Part shown: piece after piece, positions 25,444-34,998 of the stretch
How positions within the stretch are numbered: position 1 is the first letter of the stretch
Layout: the number at the start of each line of letters is the position of its first letter
Assembly (NCBI RefSeq): GCF_019443085.1
Contig: NZ_JAHZIL010000002.1
Span: 248,001 to 312,000 of the forward strand
Source of the DNA: Marinobacter sp. F4218
GTDB taxonomy: Bacteria; Pseudomonadota; Gammaproteobacteria; Pseudomonadales; Oleiphilaceae
Direction: 5' to 3'
DNA: 64,000 nt
Translations under genes and position numbers: made by a program
The notes under the pieces: generated by a model
The model's database searches: none
Told to the model about the DNA's origin: nothing
The model's input: only the letters and a program-made list of their open reading frames with translations

Positions 25444-26034
25444 TTGGCCATTCGTATTGATTGTTTTTCCGGAAACGGGATCTCTCCTTACATGGATGAT
25501 CTTGCTCGCCTCAGGATCCGGGTATTCCGAAGCTTCCCCTATCTCTATGACGGGGATATGGACTATGAGCGCAGATATCTGGACACCTATGCCTCATCGC
25601 AGGACAGCCTTTTCGTGCTTGCTAGAGACGGAAAGCAAATTGTTGGTGCGGCCACCGGAATTCCCATGGCCGACGAAACCGAAGAGTTCAAGCGCCCTTT
25701 TGTTGAGCAGGGATACGATCCAGACCGCATCTTCTACTTCGGCGAATCGGTGCTGTATCCAGAGTACCGGGGCCAGGGGATTGGTGTGGCTTTCTTTGAT
25801 TACCGTGAGGCCTATGCCCGAGAACAGGGCCAGTTTACCCATTGCTGCTTTTGCGCTGTCGAGCGGCCGGAGGATCATCCGCTGCGCCCCCTTGATTACC
25901 AGCCACTTGACCGGTTTTGGCGGAATCGGGGCTATCGCAGGCTACCGGAGCTGAACACCCGCTATTCCTGGAAAGATGTGAATGAGTCCGAGGAGACGGA
26001 AAAGCCCATGACTTTCTGGATACGGGAACTTTGA
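25444..26034 (+). CDS. GNAT family N-acetyltransferase
   Basis: About 196 residues. I choose TTG 25444, the first codon of the conserved-looking region (LAIRIDCFSG), with GGAG upstream; there is no suitable ATG. Acetyl-CoA binding is indicated by ESVLYPEYRGQGIGVAFFDYRE (residues about 99-120), where RGQGIG is the motif A pyrophosphate loop. It transfers an acetyl group to an amine of unknown identity. It is the last gene of the plus-strand cluster and converges with acylphosphatase 5 bases away. Confidence 0.75.
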   Translation: MAIRIDCFSGNGISPYMDDLARLRIRVFRSFPYLYDGDMDYERRYLDTYASSQDSLFVLARDGKQIVGAATGIPMADETEEFKRPFVEQGYDPDRIFYFGESVLYPEYRGQGIGVAFFDYREAYAREQGQFTHCCFCAVERPEDHPLRPLDYQPLDRFWRNRGYRRLPELNTRYSWKDVNESEETEKPMTFWIREL

Positions 26035-26038
26035 AACC

Positions 26039-26317
26039 TCAGTATCTCACCCCGAAATTGTGGAATTCCCCATTGGCCCGCTGCTCCTCAACCTCGATAT
26101 CCGTTACTTTGGCCGCAGGCGGCCCTTCCTGGCACCATTGATGCAGTTGCCGGAGTTCCTCGGGGCTTCCTTCGGCGATGACTTCAACGCGCCCGTCCGG
26201 CAGGTTTCGAGCATAGCCGCAGAGACCCAGGCGCCTGGCTTCCTCTTCGGTGGAGGCCCGGTAATACACCCCTTGAACTTTGCCTGAAATCGTCATTTTC
26301 CAGCGTTTCTTGTCCAT
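26039..26317 (-). CDS. acyP: Acylphosphatase
   Basis: 92 residues, the usual family size. It hydrolyses acylphosphates such as 1,3-bisphosphoglycerate and carbamoyl phosphate. The catalytic Arg is in GKVQGVYYRAS and the catalytic Asn in GYARNLPDGRVEV. A monocistronic cytoplasmic enzyme, convergent with the GNAT gene. Confidence 0.93.
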   Translation of the reverse strand: MDKKRWKMTISGKVQGVYYRASTEEEARRLGLCGYARNLPDGRVEVIAEGSPEELRQLHQWCQEGPPAAKVTDIEVEEQRANGEFHNFGVRY

Positions 26318-26398
26318 ATCGGTTCTGCACTCCGTTACATGTTAGCCTGAGGTCAATCTAACTCCCCGGCCGGAAGCGATTCAAGGAAGGGTAGCGCC

Positions 26399-27166
26399 AT
26401 GTTTGCCAAACACAATAACACCGGATTCGCCGACGCCCTGATTTGTGAGGCGGAGGGGCTTGAAAGCCTCCGGGCCGCGTTGGAACAGGCAGGGGTGACG
26501 GGTATCCGGATCCCGGAAGTCCTACACGTCAATAACGATCTTCTGGAAATGACGGCCATACAGTCGAAGCCCGCTACTGATGAGGCCCTCTCGATGCTCG
26601 GTGAAGGGCTCGCCCTGATGCACAAGCTGAAGCAGGATCAGTACGGCTGGAGCCGAGATAATTACATCGGACTCTCTCCTCAACCCAATCGGTGGTCGGA
26701 TTCCTGGGGGGAGTTTTTTGTCAACGACCGGCTGGGTTATCAGGTGGGCAGGATCAGAGTTCCGGAGATTCGGGCTGAATTCGAGGGAATTCTCGAACGC
26801 TACGGGAAGGGACTGACCGGCTGGCTGGATCGTTCCTGCGAGCACCCGAGCCTGCTGCACGGCGATCTCTGGAGTGGAAACGCCCTGTTTGATGCGAGCT
26901 CGCCCTGGCTGATTGACCCTGCAGTCTATTGCGGGGACAGGGAAGCGGACCTGGCGATGACCGAAATGTTCGGTGGCTTCGGGCAGCCGTTCTACGAGGC
27001 CTACGACCGCATGTATGCCCGCACACCGGAGTATCCCCGCAAGCGGGATATCTACAACCTCTACCATTACCTCAACCACTACAACCTGTTTGGCGGCGGT
27101 TATCTCGGTGGCTGCCAGCGTGGATTCGACGCCGTACGCGACGTTTGCTCTCAGATGACCCCGTAA
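26399..27166 (+). CDS. Fructosamine kinase family protein
   Basis: 255 residues of the fructosamine-3-kinase/aminoglycoside phosphotransferase-like fold. The Brenner-type motif LLHGDLWSGN carries the catalytic Asp and the magnesium Asn, and WLIDPAVYCGDREADLAM is the DFG-equivalent segment. It phosphorylates ketosamine sugars on glycated proteins, allowing deglycation. The N-terminal ATP-binding lobe (residues 1-55) seems short compared with the usual 285-290 residues. It overlaps the convergent AEC transporter gene by 16 bases. Confidence 0.82.
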   Translation: MFAKHNNTGFADALICEAEGLESLRAALEQAGVTGIRIPEVLHVNNDLLEMTAIQSKPATDEALSMLGEGLALMHKLKQDQYGWSRDNYIGLSPQPNRWSDSWGEFFVNDRLGYQVGRIRVPEIRAEFEGILERYGKGLTGWLDRSCEHPSLLHGDLWSGNALFDASSPWLIDPAVYCGDREADLAMTEMFGGFGQPFYEAYDRMYARTPEYPRKRDIYNLYHYLNHYNLFGGGYLGGCQRGFDAVRDVCSQMTP

Positions 27167-28098
27167 CTGCGTAACAGAAAGACCCCAATCGTGACAGTGA
27201 CGCTCGCCATCAATGTGGTCAGCGCAATGATGTTGGCCGCCAGGCGGTCATTGCCCCCGAGCGCCTTGACCATCACGAAGCTTGCCGCCGCGGTAGGACT
27301 GGCGAAGAACAGGAACATAAGCCCCAGCTCCGGGCCCCGAAAGCCGGCAAGCCAGGCTGCCGACGTGCACAGGGCGGGCAAGACCACCATTTTCAGCGTG
27401 CTGGAACTGAACGCCGTTCTGCTGTCACTGCGGATTGCGCTCAAGGATACGGTGGCGCCAATACAAAGAAGCGCGAGGGGCAGTGTAAGGGAAGCAAAGT
27501 AATCGCCTGATGTCATAACCCACGTCGGTAACCGGACGTCGAGCCAGGCGAAGGGGATGGCCACCACCACAGAGAGGATCAATGGATTGCGAACAATGTC
27601 GTGAAAGATCTTCTGCCAGCTGGCGGATTGCCCCGGTTGGTAGGCAATCAACACGGTTACCGACAGGGCGTTGTAGGAGATGATCACAAGCCCCAGGAGT
27701 ATGCCGCCTGCCGATAACCCGAAGTCACCGTACAGGTTGGCGGCCAGTGCCAGCCCCACAATTCCGCAGTTGCCGCGAAAGGCGCCCTGGACATACACAC
27801 CCCGGTCCTCCCGGTCGACTCGCCAGAGCGACCAAAGCCAGGCAATTCCAAAGCTGGCGAGAGTCGCAAGCAGGAAAAATGCGAGCAGCCCGGGGTTCAG
27901 GGCGGTATCCAGATCCGCCCGGATAATACTCAGGAATACCAGTGTTGGAAGTGTTGCTTTGAAGACCAGGGCAGACGCTGTATGGATGAAGGCACTGTCT
28001 ATCCAGCCAATGCGGCGAAGTCCCAGCCCGATAAAAACCATGGCGAAAACGGGGAGGGTGGTCTCCAGGGTTTGCAGGAAAATCGCAGTCAGAGTCAT
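27151..28098 (-). CDS. AEC family transporter
   Basis: 315 residues, about ten membrane helices in two halves, of the auxin efflux carrier (bile/arsenite/riboflavin-like) superfamily. I set the start at MTLTAIFLQTLE (28098) because the helical core begins there; a longer frame to 28146 is possible. FRGNCGIVGLALA and MFLFFASPTAAASFVMVKALGGN are typical family landmarks, the latter near the discontinuous helix. It exports or imports a small carboxylate; the substrate is unknown. Confidence 0.82.
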   Translation of the reverse strand: MTLTAIFLQTLETTLPVFAMVFIGLGLRRIGWIDSAFIHTASALVFKATLPTLVFLSIIRADLDTALNPGLLAFFLLATLASFGIAWLWSLWRVDREDRGVYVQGAFRGNCGIVGLALAANLYGDFGLSAGGILLGLVIISYNALSVTVLIAYQPGQSASWQKIFHDIVRNPLILSVVVAIPFAWLDVRLPTWVMTSGDYFASLTLPLALLCIGATVSLSAIRSDSRTAFSSSTLKMVVLPALCTSAAWLAGFRGPELGLMFLFFASPTAAASFVMVKALGGNDRLAANIIALTTLMASVTVTIGVFLLRSYGVI

Positions 28099-28298
28099 GC
28101 CGGGTTCTGATCCAGTAGTCGGCGAATGGAATGCGGAACGAGTCACGCATCAAGAGCGAGATATTGTAAGTGGTTGGTAGGTAGTAAACTATCATCACAA
28201 AAGGGGCAGCCTGAACGAAAGGTAATGAAATCGCTTTCGCCCCAGCACCCGGGCTGGGATATAGTGATGGCCGGATGCTGCAAAATTAGAGGATCAGG

Positions 28299-28703
28299 AT
28301 GGAAGCCATAAATCCCACCCACGAGCAACTTCAGAAAGTGCTTGCGGATACCCCCAAAGACCAACCCGTGGTCATGCTAAACCTCCTGAGGTTCCGGGAT
28401 CGAGCCAACTACACTGACGAGTCACCTGAACGGTCAGGCTGGGAAGCTTACACACTCTATATGCAAGAGGCCGCTGCCTGCGTAAAGGCTGTTGGTGCGG
28501 AAGTGATCTGGTCCGGGCACAGCGTCGGTTCGTTGATTGCGCCGCCTGATGAATCCTGGGATCAGGTTCTTCTGGTTCGCTACCCGTCGATTGATGCGTT
28601 TATGGCGATGATTGAAAGTCCCGATTATAAGGGGGTCGTGAAGCATCGTACCGCCGCCGTTCAGGATTCCCGGTTGGTAGCCAATCTGGAGGATCGGGCT
28701 TAG
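28299..28703 (+). CDS. DUF1330 domain protein
   Basis: 134 residues, soluble. PVVMLNLLRFRDRANY near the N-terminus and WDQVLLVRYPSIDAFMAMIESPDYKGVVKHRTAAVQDSRL near the C-terminus are the two halves of the dimeric alpha+beta DUF1330 fold. The function is unknown. The start ATG 28299 follows AGGATCAGG. It converges with azlD, overlapping by 4 bases. Confidence 0.82.
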   Translation: MEAINPTHEQLQKVLADTPKDQPVVMLNLLRFRDRANYTDESPERSGWEAYTLYMQEAAACVKAVGAEVIWSGHSVGSLIAPPDESWDQVLLVRYPSIDAFMAMIESPDYKGVVKHRTAAVQDSRLVANLEDRA

Positions 28704-29038
28704 GCCCCCAGTATCCCGGTTTGCTTCAACATCATGTAGCTGGCGGTACCTGCGGCGATGGACAGCAGAGCATTGCCTCGCCACAGGTGCAGGCAGACCA
28801 CCAGAAGTCCGGGAACCAGGGCGTCTAGGCCCGGCACGGATCCGGTCCAGCTCGCCGAGCGCTGGAGGAATATCACCGCCAGCAGAGCCATTACTGAGGC
28901 CGGTAGGTAGCGCCCTAGATGCTGGACGAGTGGATGGTCAGTGTGGCGTTCAAAAAACAGGAACGGAATCACCCGCGTCGCGAACGTTGCGACGGCCGCG
29001 ACAGCTATGAACGCGGCAATGTACGTCGTTTCATCCAT
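28700..29038 (-). CDS. azlD: AzlD family branched-chain amino acid export subunit
   Basis: 112 residues, four membrane helices, starting at MDETTYIAAFIAV (29038). RVIPFLFFER and YLPASVMALLAVIF are family landmarks. It works with AzlC as an exporter of branched-chain amino acids or analogues. It overlaps the azlC stop by 8 bases, so the two are translationally coupled. Confidence 0.87.
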   Translation of the reverse strand: MDETTYIAAFIAVAAVATFATRVIPFLFFERHTDHPLVQHLGRYLPASVMALLAVIFLQRSASWTGSVPGLDALVPGLLVVCLHLWRGNALLSIAAGTASYMMLKQTGILGA

Positions 29039-29735
29039 GACTGACCTCCCCGTCTTTACGTCTGGCTTCCGACCTCCGGTAATGTAAGAGCAATACCATG
29101 GTGACAATGCCGATTGCGCCGATCAGTTGGTGCGCCGGCGGTATGACCACCATTGCGGTGCCCGCCGCCGCAGCGCCGGTCCAGATTGGGAAGCTGTCTC
29201 CGAGCGCCTTGAACTGCTCCAGCGTCAGGACGATGAACAGGGCAACCAGAGCGAATTCGATCCCGGTGCTGTCAAATACCACATTGTCTGCAAGGACCGC
29301 ACCGAGGGTACAGCCGATCACCCAGTAACTCTGATTGAAAGCGGTAATGCGAAAATCCACCGTTTGCTCGTATGCCCTGTCGGCCCCACGAGGCCGGCTG
29401 GTCAGAAGTGAATAGGTTTCATCGGTCAGTCCAAAGATCAGGTAAAGCTTGCGCCAGCCCGCGCCCCGGAATTGCCCAAGAAGAGACAGGCCGTAAAACA
29501 GATGCCTGGCGTTCAGGACGAACATGGCCACGAACACCTCCACGAGTCCCGCGCCGGCGGCCAGCAGACTGACGGCCAGAATCTGCCCGGCGCCGGCGAA
29601 AATCAGGATCCCCATCAACGGGGCAATCCACCAGGCGAAGTCCAGCTGGGTGGCGAAAAGCACCCCGAACGCCATACCCAAGGGAAGATAGCCAAACAGG
29701 ATGGGCAGTGTGAGCCTGAAAACGGAGTGATTCAT
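29031..29735 (-). CDS. azlC: AzlC family branched-chain amino acid exporter subunit
   Basis: 234 residues from MNHSVFRLTLPILFGYLPLG (29735); the frame continues upstream without support. Family landmarks are FGYLPLGMAFGVL, IFAGAGQILAVSLL, LNARHLFYGLSLL and TDETYSLL. It is the large subunit of the AzlCD exporter in the inner membrane. azlD follows with an 8-base overlap. Confidence 0.88.
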   Translation of the reverse strand: MNHSVFRLTLPILFGYLPLGMAFGVLFATQLDFAWWIAPLMGILIFAGAGQILAVSLLAAGAGLVEVFVAMFVLNARHLFYGLSLLGQFRGAGWRKLYLIFGLTDETYSLLTSRPRGADRAYEQTVDFRITAFNQSYWVIGCTLGAVLADNVVFDSTGIEFALVALFIVLTLEQFKALGDSFPIWTGAAAAGTAMVVIPPAHQLIGAIGIVTMVLLLHYRRSEARRKDGEVSHG

Positions 29736-30038
29736 TAGCGTCCAACCTTTCGTGAGTCGGGGGATGATAGGCAATCGAGGCCGGTTTTTGAAGCGATCCC
29801 GGGTCGGACGTAGGTCTGCAATGTTGGATGAAAGCGCTGATTTCCTGGGCGCAAACATTGAGAATACCCGGTCCGCCAGCGAGGCCCTGCGGAGGGATGC
29901 TCTGACCATGCGTCAGTTAACTGCCCACTTTAAAACCGGCAATGATGCCGCTTAGCACCTGGGACGGCCGATTTCGGAACAAAAGGCTTCTCTCGCCCGA
30001 CCATAGTCCTTACCATGTCCGACAAGACAGGAGGACCC

Positions 30039-30290
30039 ATGACCGACGACGCAGCCTTTCAGCCCCAACCGGACCCCCGACAGGAAAAATTCATTGTTGA
30101 CAGTGAATTACTGACGGAAGACCAGATTGACGGGCTGGTTGATGAGTACTGCACCCGGTACCATGGGCTCAACGATACTGAGCACCCCCTGGCTGAACGA
30201 AGCCGGGTGCGGACCGCAGTCAAACGAGGCGACCTGGTCGTCTGGTTTGACCCGGTGGAGAATACCGCTGGGCTGGGTGCGCCATCTTGA
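30039..30290 (+). CDS. YheU-like (UPF0270) small protein
   Basis: About 83 residues from ATG 30039, chosen for its GGAGG at optimal distance; an in-frame start at 30015 lacks one. LTEDQIDGLVDEYCTRYHG followed by VRTAVKRGDLVVWFDPVENTAGL matches the YheU family pattern. The function is unknown. It lies about 100 bases upstream of the gacA/uvrY gene on the same strand. Confidence 0.65.
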   Translation: MTDDAAFQPQPDPRQEKFIVDSELLTEDQIDGLVDEYCTRYHGLNDTEHPLAERSRVRTAVKRGDLVVWFDPVENTAGLGAPS

Positions 30291-30388
30291 GGTATTGTCT
30301 AAGGAGAAGTTAGGGTTAATCCTGTCCGGATGCTAAGGTACCCGGTACACTCCCTCAGTTTTCCCGTAGTCCGTGTACGAGGTGAATT

Positions 30389-31048
30389 TTGATCAGGGTA
30401 TTGGTTGTCGATGACCACGAGCTGGTGCGTTCCGGGATTACCCGGATGCTGGCGGATAACCCCGACTTGGAAGTCATAGGGCAGGCGTCCTCCGGCGAGG
30501 ATGCCATTGATTTTGTCCGCCGGGAACAACCAGACATTGTCCTGATGGACATTCGGATGCCCGGGATCGGCGGTCTGGAAGCCACCCGCCGCATCCTCAG
30601 GATTGATGATTCCGTGCGCGTGATTGTCGTGACGGCCTGCGCTGACGATCCCTATCCGACCCGCGTTATGCAGAGCGGGGCGACGGCTTACATCACCAAG
30701 GGCGCCGACATAAAAGAGATGGTGCGCGCTATTCGCATGGCCCACTCCGGTCAGCGCTACATAAGCCCTGAAATCGCTCAGAAAATGGCGCTCAAGCAGT
30801 TGAGTGGTGACCGGGAAGACGACGGTGAGCTGTCCCTCTTTGAGCGGCTCTCCGAGCGTGAAATGCAGATTGCGATGATGGTTGTGGACTGCCAGAAAGT
30901 TCAGGACATTTCGGACAAGCTGTGCCTGAGCCCGAAAACGGTGAACAGCTACCGGTACCGCATTTTCGAGAAGCTGGAAATTTCCAGCGATGTTGAGTTG
31001 GCCCTGATGGCCGTCCGGCTCGGGTTGCTTGATGCCGACAAGGTCTGA
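30389..31048 (+). CDS. uvrY: Two-component response regulator, GacA/UvrY type
   Basis: 219 residues. The receiver domain (residues 1-120) has acidic residues DDH at 8-9 and phospho-acceptor Asp in IVLMDIRMPG; a LuxR-type helix-turn-helix (residues about 150-210) reads LSEREMQIAMMVVDCQKVQDISDKLCLSPKTVNSYRYRIFEKL. Partnered with a BarA/GacS kinase, it controls small RNAs of the Csr/Rsm system. It initiates at TTG 30389 after GAGGTG; a rare start that may keep levels low. The gene overlaps uvrC by 17 bases, the conserved uvrY-uvrC pairing. Confidence 0.93.
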   Translation: MIRVLVVDDHELVRSGITRMLADNPDLEVIGQASSGEDAIDFVRREQPDIVLMDIRMPGIGGLEATRRILRIDDSVRVIVVTACADDPYPTRVMQSGATAYITKGADIKEMVRAIRMAHSGQRYISPEIAQKMALKQLSGDREDDGELSLFERLSEREMQIAMMVVDCQKVQDISDKLCLSPKTVNSYRYRIFEKLEISSDVELALMAVRLGLLDADKV

Positions 31049-32891
31049 GCCCGCCAGTTATCCAGCGGAGTTCGACAGCAAGAACTTCCTGAAGCAGCTC
31101 ACAGAACGGCCCGGCGTCTATCGTATGTACGATGAAGACGGTTCGGTGCTGTACGTGGGCAAGGCGCGAAACCTGAAAAAGCGGGTGAGCAGCTATTTCC
31201 GCAAGACCGGGTTGGCGCCGAAAACCGAAGCCCTGGTGGCCAAAATCTCGTCCATAGAGGTCACCATCACCGGAAGCGAAACCGAAGCACTTCTGCTTGA
31301 ACAGAACCTGATCAAGTCCCTTCGGCCACCGTATAACATCCTGCTTCGGGACGATAAATCCTACCCCTATATTTACCTCTCGTCTCATAGCGACTACCCC
31401 TCGCTGACCTTTCGGCGAGGGCGAACGAAAAAGGGTGGCGGAACCTGGTTCGGGCCCTTCCCAAGCTCCGGAGCAGTCAAGGAAAGCCTTAACGTACTAC
31501 AAAAGGTTTTCCGCATAAGATCCTGTAGTGAAAGCTATTTCAGAAACAGAACCCGCCCTTGCCTGCAGTATCAGATCAATCGTTGCACAGCGCCCTGTGT
31601 CGAGTACATCAGTCCGGAGGACTACCAGGAGGATATTCGGCACGCCACAATGTTCCTGGAAGGCAAGAACCCTGCAATTCTTCATGATCTGATGAACGCC
31701 ATGGAGGCAGCCTCGAAGAACCTTGAGTTCGAGAAGGCCGCAGCGTACCGGGACCAGATCAATCACCTGCGCCATGTTCAGGAGCAGCAGTCCGTTGATG
31801 GTGAAGGCGGGGACGCCGATGTGATTGCCATTGCCCAGGATGCCGGTATCGTGTGCATTGTGGTGATTATCGTGCGCGGTGGCCGGGTGCTCGGCACCAA
31901 GGACTATTTCCCCCGCTATTCCATAGAACAAACCGAAGGAGAGTTGTTAAGCGCGTTTCTTGGCCAGTATTATTTTGGCGGCAACACCCGTCGGGAAATT
32001 CCCCGGGACATCCTGGTCCCGGTCGACGTTGACGGGCAGGAGCTGTTGGCGGAAGCGCTGTCAGAGGCGGCCAGCCGGGAAACGCGGATTCGTGGCAACG
32101 TCAGAGGTGAACGCCGGCGCTGGCTGGAACTGGCCATGACTAACGCCCGCCAGACCCTTTTGACTCATCTGGCGAGTAAGGAGACGGTTTACCGTCGGTT
32201 GCTGGCGCTGCGCGACTTGCTGGAGCTGGCTGAAACGCCGTCCCGTATGGAATGTTTCGACATCAGCCACAGCCATGGGGAAAATACCGTCGCATCCTGC
32301 GTGGTTTTCGACGAAAATGGCCCCTTGAAAAGTGACTATCGCCTGTACAACATCGAAAATATTACCGCAGGGGATGATTACGCGGCCATGCGACAGGTTT
32401 TGAGCCGTCGCTACAAGCGCATGGTAGCCGGGGAGGGCAAACGTCCCGATCTGGTTTTTATTGACGGTGGTAAGGGCCAGTTGAATATTGCCCGGGAAGT
32501 GTTTGACGAGCTCGGGATTTCGGATATACCGCTGATCGGTGTTGCCAAGGGCGTTACCCGAAGAGCGGGCATGGAACAGTTGATCGATGCCATGACCGGC
32601 GATGTCTTCCGGGTGCCTGCCGACTCGCCGGCACTGCATCTGATCCAGCATATTCGTGACGAATCGCACCGGTTCGCGATTACCGGCCACCGGGCCCGTC
32701 GGGATAAAAAGCGGCGTCAGTCGACCCTCGAAGGCATCGAGGGCGTCGGCCCCAAACGACGGCGTGATCTGATCCGGTATTTTGGTGGGATACAGGAACT
32801 CCGCAAAGCCAGTGTGGATGAGATGACCAAGGTTCAAGGCATCAGCAAGTCATTGGCGGAAAACATCTACGCAGCGTTGCATGACGATTAA
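31032..32891 (+). CDS. uvrC: Excinuclease ABC subunit C
   Basis: 619 residues from ATG 31032. It makes the two incisions around lesions in nucleotide excision repair. Domains in order: GIY-YIG nuclease ([20 protein letters not shown], residues about 27-100), UvrBC interaction helices ([13 protein letters not shown]), the RNase H-like domain ([17 protein letters not shown]) and C-terminal helix-hairpin-helix motifs ([26 protein letters not shown]). The length fits the family. It is sandwiched between uvrY and pgsA. Confidence 0.98.
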   Translation: MPTRSEPASYPAEFDSKNFLKQLTERPGVYRMYDEDGSVLYVGKARNLKKRVSSYFRKTGLAPKTEALVAKISSIEVTITGSETEALLLEQNLIKSLRPPYNILLRDDKSYPYIYLSSHSDYPSLTFRRGRTKKGGGTWFGPFPSSGAVKESLNVLQKVFRIRSCSESYFRNRTRPCLQYQINRCTAPCVEYISPEDYQEDIRHATMFLEGKNPAILHDLMNAMEAASKNLEFEKAAAYRDQINHLRHVQEQQSVDGEGGDADVIAIAQDAGIVCIVVIIVRGGRVLGTKDYFPRYSIEQTEGELLSAFLGQYYFGGNTRREIPRDILVPVDVDGQELLAEALSEAASRETRIRGNVRGERRRWLELAMTNARQTLLTHLASKETVYRRLLALRDLLELAETPSRMECFDISHSHGENTVASCVVFDENGPLKSDYRLYNIENITAGDDYAAMRQVLSRRYKRMVAGEGKRPDLVFIDGGKGQLNIAREVFDELGISDIPLIGVAKGVTRRAGMEQLIDAMTGDVFRVPADSPALHLIQHIRDESHRFAITGHRARRDKKRRQSTLEGIEGVGPKRRRDLIRYFGGIQELRKASVDEMTKVQGISKSLAENIYAALHDD

Positions 32892-32898
32892 GGACAGC

Positions 32899-33447
32899 AT
32901 GAATTTACCCAACATTCTCACTCTTTCCCGCATTATCATGATCCCGGTTTTTGTGATCATTTTTTACATGCCTGTGGAATGGAGTTATCTGGTAAGTGCC
33001 TGCATTTTTGCCCTGGCGGCACTCACGGACTGGCTCGATGGCTATCTGGCCCGGAAACTTGATCAAAGCACTCCATTTGGGGCGTTTCTCGACCCGGTGG
33101 CCGATAAGCTGATGGTGGCTGTGGCCCTGGCGGTCTTGATTGAGGAGCATGCAGCGATTCTGCTTACTATCCCCGCGACCGTTATTATCGGGCGGGAGAT
33201 CGTGATCTCGGCGCTTCGGGAGTGGATGGCCGAAATGGGGAGTCGTGCCAGCGTGGCGGTGTCCTACATTGGCAAGATCAAGACCACGGCCCAGATGGCT
33301 GCCATTGTTGGCCTGTTGGCCTTTCCTCCGGGCGTCGTGTGGTCAGATGTTGCCATCGCGCTGCTGTATGTCGCCGCTGGCTTGACGCTCTGGTCCATGG
33401 GGCTTTACCTGAAAGCGGCTTGGTCGGACCTGTTTCCTGCTTCCTGA
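32899..33447 (+). CDS. pgsA: CDP-diacylglycerol-glycerol-3-phosphate 3-phosphatidyltransferase
   Basis: 182 residues. It makes phosphatidylglycerol phosphate from CDP-diacylglycerol and glycerol 3-phosphate at the inner membrane. The CDP-alcohol phosphotransferase signature [19 protein letters not shown] (D-x2-AR ... G-x3-D-x3-D) is complete. I set ATG 32899 ([12 protein letters not shown]) because AAGGACAGC precedes it and it aligns with the usual start; an in-frame ATG at 32881 overlaps uvrC. It follows uvrC by seven bases. Confidence 0.94.
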   Translation: MNLPNILTLSRIIMIPVFVIIFYMPVEWSYLVSACIFALAALTDWLDGYLARKLDQSTPFGAFLDPVADKLMVAVALAVLIEEHAAILLTIPATVIIGREIVISALREWMAEMGSRASVAVSYIGKIKTTAQMAAIVGLLAFPPGVVWSDVAIALLYVAAGLTLWSMGLYLKAAWSDLFPAS

Positions 33448-34058
33448 CTTGCCGCTCCATTACACCGGGCTGCCCACTCAGTGATGGTTTGAGAGAGCCG
33501 TTCACCGGCCTGGCTGAACGCCTTGACCACCGCTTCGATGTCGGATCCTTCCGCCGGTTGTTCAATCCGGAAACTGTCGGAACACAGGGTGGCACGGGAT
33601 CGGTTATCGATAACCTGACCATGCAGCTCAATCACCGCGGTCACCGTCTCGGCATTATTTTCGGTGTGAAACGCAGACAACTCGATGACCAGAGTCCAGT
33701 CGGCATCGGCCGGATTGGTGTCACTGATGACGTTTTCAAAGCCGCCGCTGGCCCGAATGGTCTTTACCAGCAAGTCACGTACGATGACCGGGACGGTATC
33801 CCGCCAACGGACTCCGTCGTAGACCTGAAACTCCCAGGGCGTGGGCTTGGCCAGAATCCGGTTGCTGCTCAACGGGTCCGAGGCATAGGGTGTATCCACG
33901 CGAAACGAGTAAGGGCGTGTTTCCGGCGCCCGAAAGGTCGGATCGGGCACAGCGAAATCCATGACCCGGGGAGGCTCCGGGGTGGGGAATACGGTGCATC
34001 CGACTAATGCGGTCAGCAGCACCGTGGTCATCGTCAACGAATGCAGAATTCCGGTCAC
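33405..34058 (-). CDS. ABC-type transport auxiliary lipoprotein (PqiC/MlaB-operon type)
   Basis: 217 residues with a lipoprotein signal (LTALVGC). [22 protein letters not shown] and [23 protein letters not shown] match the ABC_trans_aux (PqiC) family, outer-membrane lipoproteins that complete MCE-type lipid transport assemblies. It is the last gene of the minus-strand lipid transport operon, overlapping the MCE gene stop by 4 bases, and its own end overlaps pgsA by 43 bases. Confidence 0.82.
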   Translation of the reverse strand: MTGILHSLTMTTVLLTALVGCTVFPTPEPPRVMDFAVPDPTFRAPETRPYSFRVDTPYASDPLSSNRILAKPTPWEFQVYDGVRWRDTVPVIVRDLLVKTIRASGGFENVISDTNPADADWTLVIELSAFHTENNAETVTAVIELHGQVIDNRSRATLCSDSFRIEQPAEGSDIEAVVKAFSQAGERLSQTITEWAARCNGAASQEAGNRSDQAAFR

Positions 34059-34993
34059 TGTGACAGCTCCTTCATGGTTTCACCGCCCCAGAGGGTGCGA
34101 GTGGGGTCTTCCCCGAGCCGGCGCGTGAACTGATTGAGGTTTCGCAGTGTGCTGCGCAGTTCCCGCAACGCCGGCGCCAACTCGCCCATGCCCTGAAGAC
34201 CTGAGTCCATCGCACCCTCGTTCTCCCGGGTCAGCCTGTCAATGCGGGAGGAGGTCGCCTGAAGGGTTTGCAGTGCCTCATCCAGTGAAGTCAGCGCGGC
34301 GCGGCCCTCATTCTGTAGTATGGCGTTGGCATTGTCCGACACCATGGCTACTTTGACAGCAGCTTCGCCCGCCCGTTTGCCAGCGGAGTCGAGTCGTTCA
34401 AGTAGCGCGTCCAGATAATCCCTCTGGGCAAGCAAGGCATCCGTTGCTTCCCGGGTGTTTGCAAGAATGATCGTAAGATTCTCGGTGTTTTGATCAGAAA
34501 ACATTCGGTTGGCGTTGGCCAGCAGCGAATCGGCTTTTTGCAGCAGGTCCTCGCCGTTGGCCAGCAAGCTATCGAACGCAGAGGGCTTGGCCATGATCAG
34601 CGGAGGGTTTTGTCGGTCACCTTTGAGTGCGGGACTGTCCGGGCTGCCGCCACTGAACTGGATGCTCATGCTCCCGGTAATGTTTGCCAGCACCAGGCCT
34701 GCCCGGGTGTTTTCCCGTATCGGAATCTGCTGATCGACACGAATCAGCACGCGGACGTGGCTGGGGTCCTGGGGATCCAGTTTCATTTCAACAACATCAC
34801 CTATCTGGACACCGCTGTAGAGCACAGGATTACCCTCGGAAAGTCCGCTCACCGGGTGGTCAAAACCGATTTCGTAGTAGGCCCAGTCCCGATCGGCTGT
34901 GGACTTGCCAAGCCAGAGGGCAAAACCAAGCGCTGCGGCAAACGCCGTAACCGTAAACAAGCCAATAATCACGTGGTGGGCCTTTGGCTCCAT
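34055..34993 (-). CDS. MCE domain lipid-binding protein (MlaD/PqiB-like)
   Basis: 312 residues. One N-terminal membrane helix (VIIGLFTVTAFAAALGFALWL), then an MCE domain (YEIGFDHPVSGLSEGNPVLYSGVQIGDV), then a long helical tail with many Leu and heptads (residues 150-290). It forms the hexameric ring or tube through which phospholipids move between inner and outer membranes. It lies between the ATPase and auxiliary lipoprotein genes. Confidence 0.9.
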   Translation of the reverse strand: MEPKAHHVIIGLFTVTAFAAALGFALWLGKSTADRDWAYYEIGFDHPVSGLSEGNPVLYSGVQIGDVVEMKLDPQDPSHVRVLIRVDQQIPIRENTRAGLVLANITGSMSIQFSGGSPDSPALKGDRQNPPLIMAKPSAFDSLLANGEDLLQKADSLLANANRMFSDQNTENLTIILANTREATDALLAQRDYLDALLERLDSAGKRAGEAAVKVAMVSDNANAILQNEGRAALTSLDEALQTLQATSSRIDRLTRENEGAMDSGLQGMGELAPALRELRSTLRNLNQFTRRLGEDPTRTLWGGETMKELSQ

Positions 34994-34998
34994 GGTGT

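Noticed and set aside
29752..29955. 67-codon frame upstream of the YheU-like gene
   Set aside because: No ribosome site, low-complexity Arg-rich product, probably part of the azlC upstream region.
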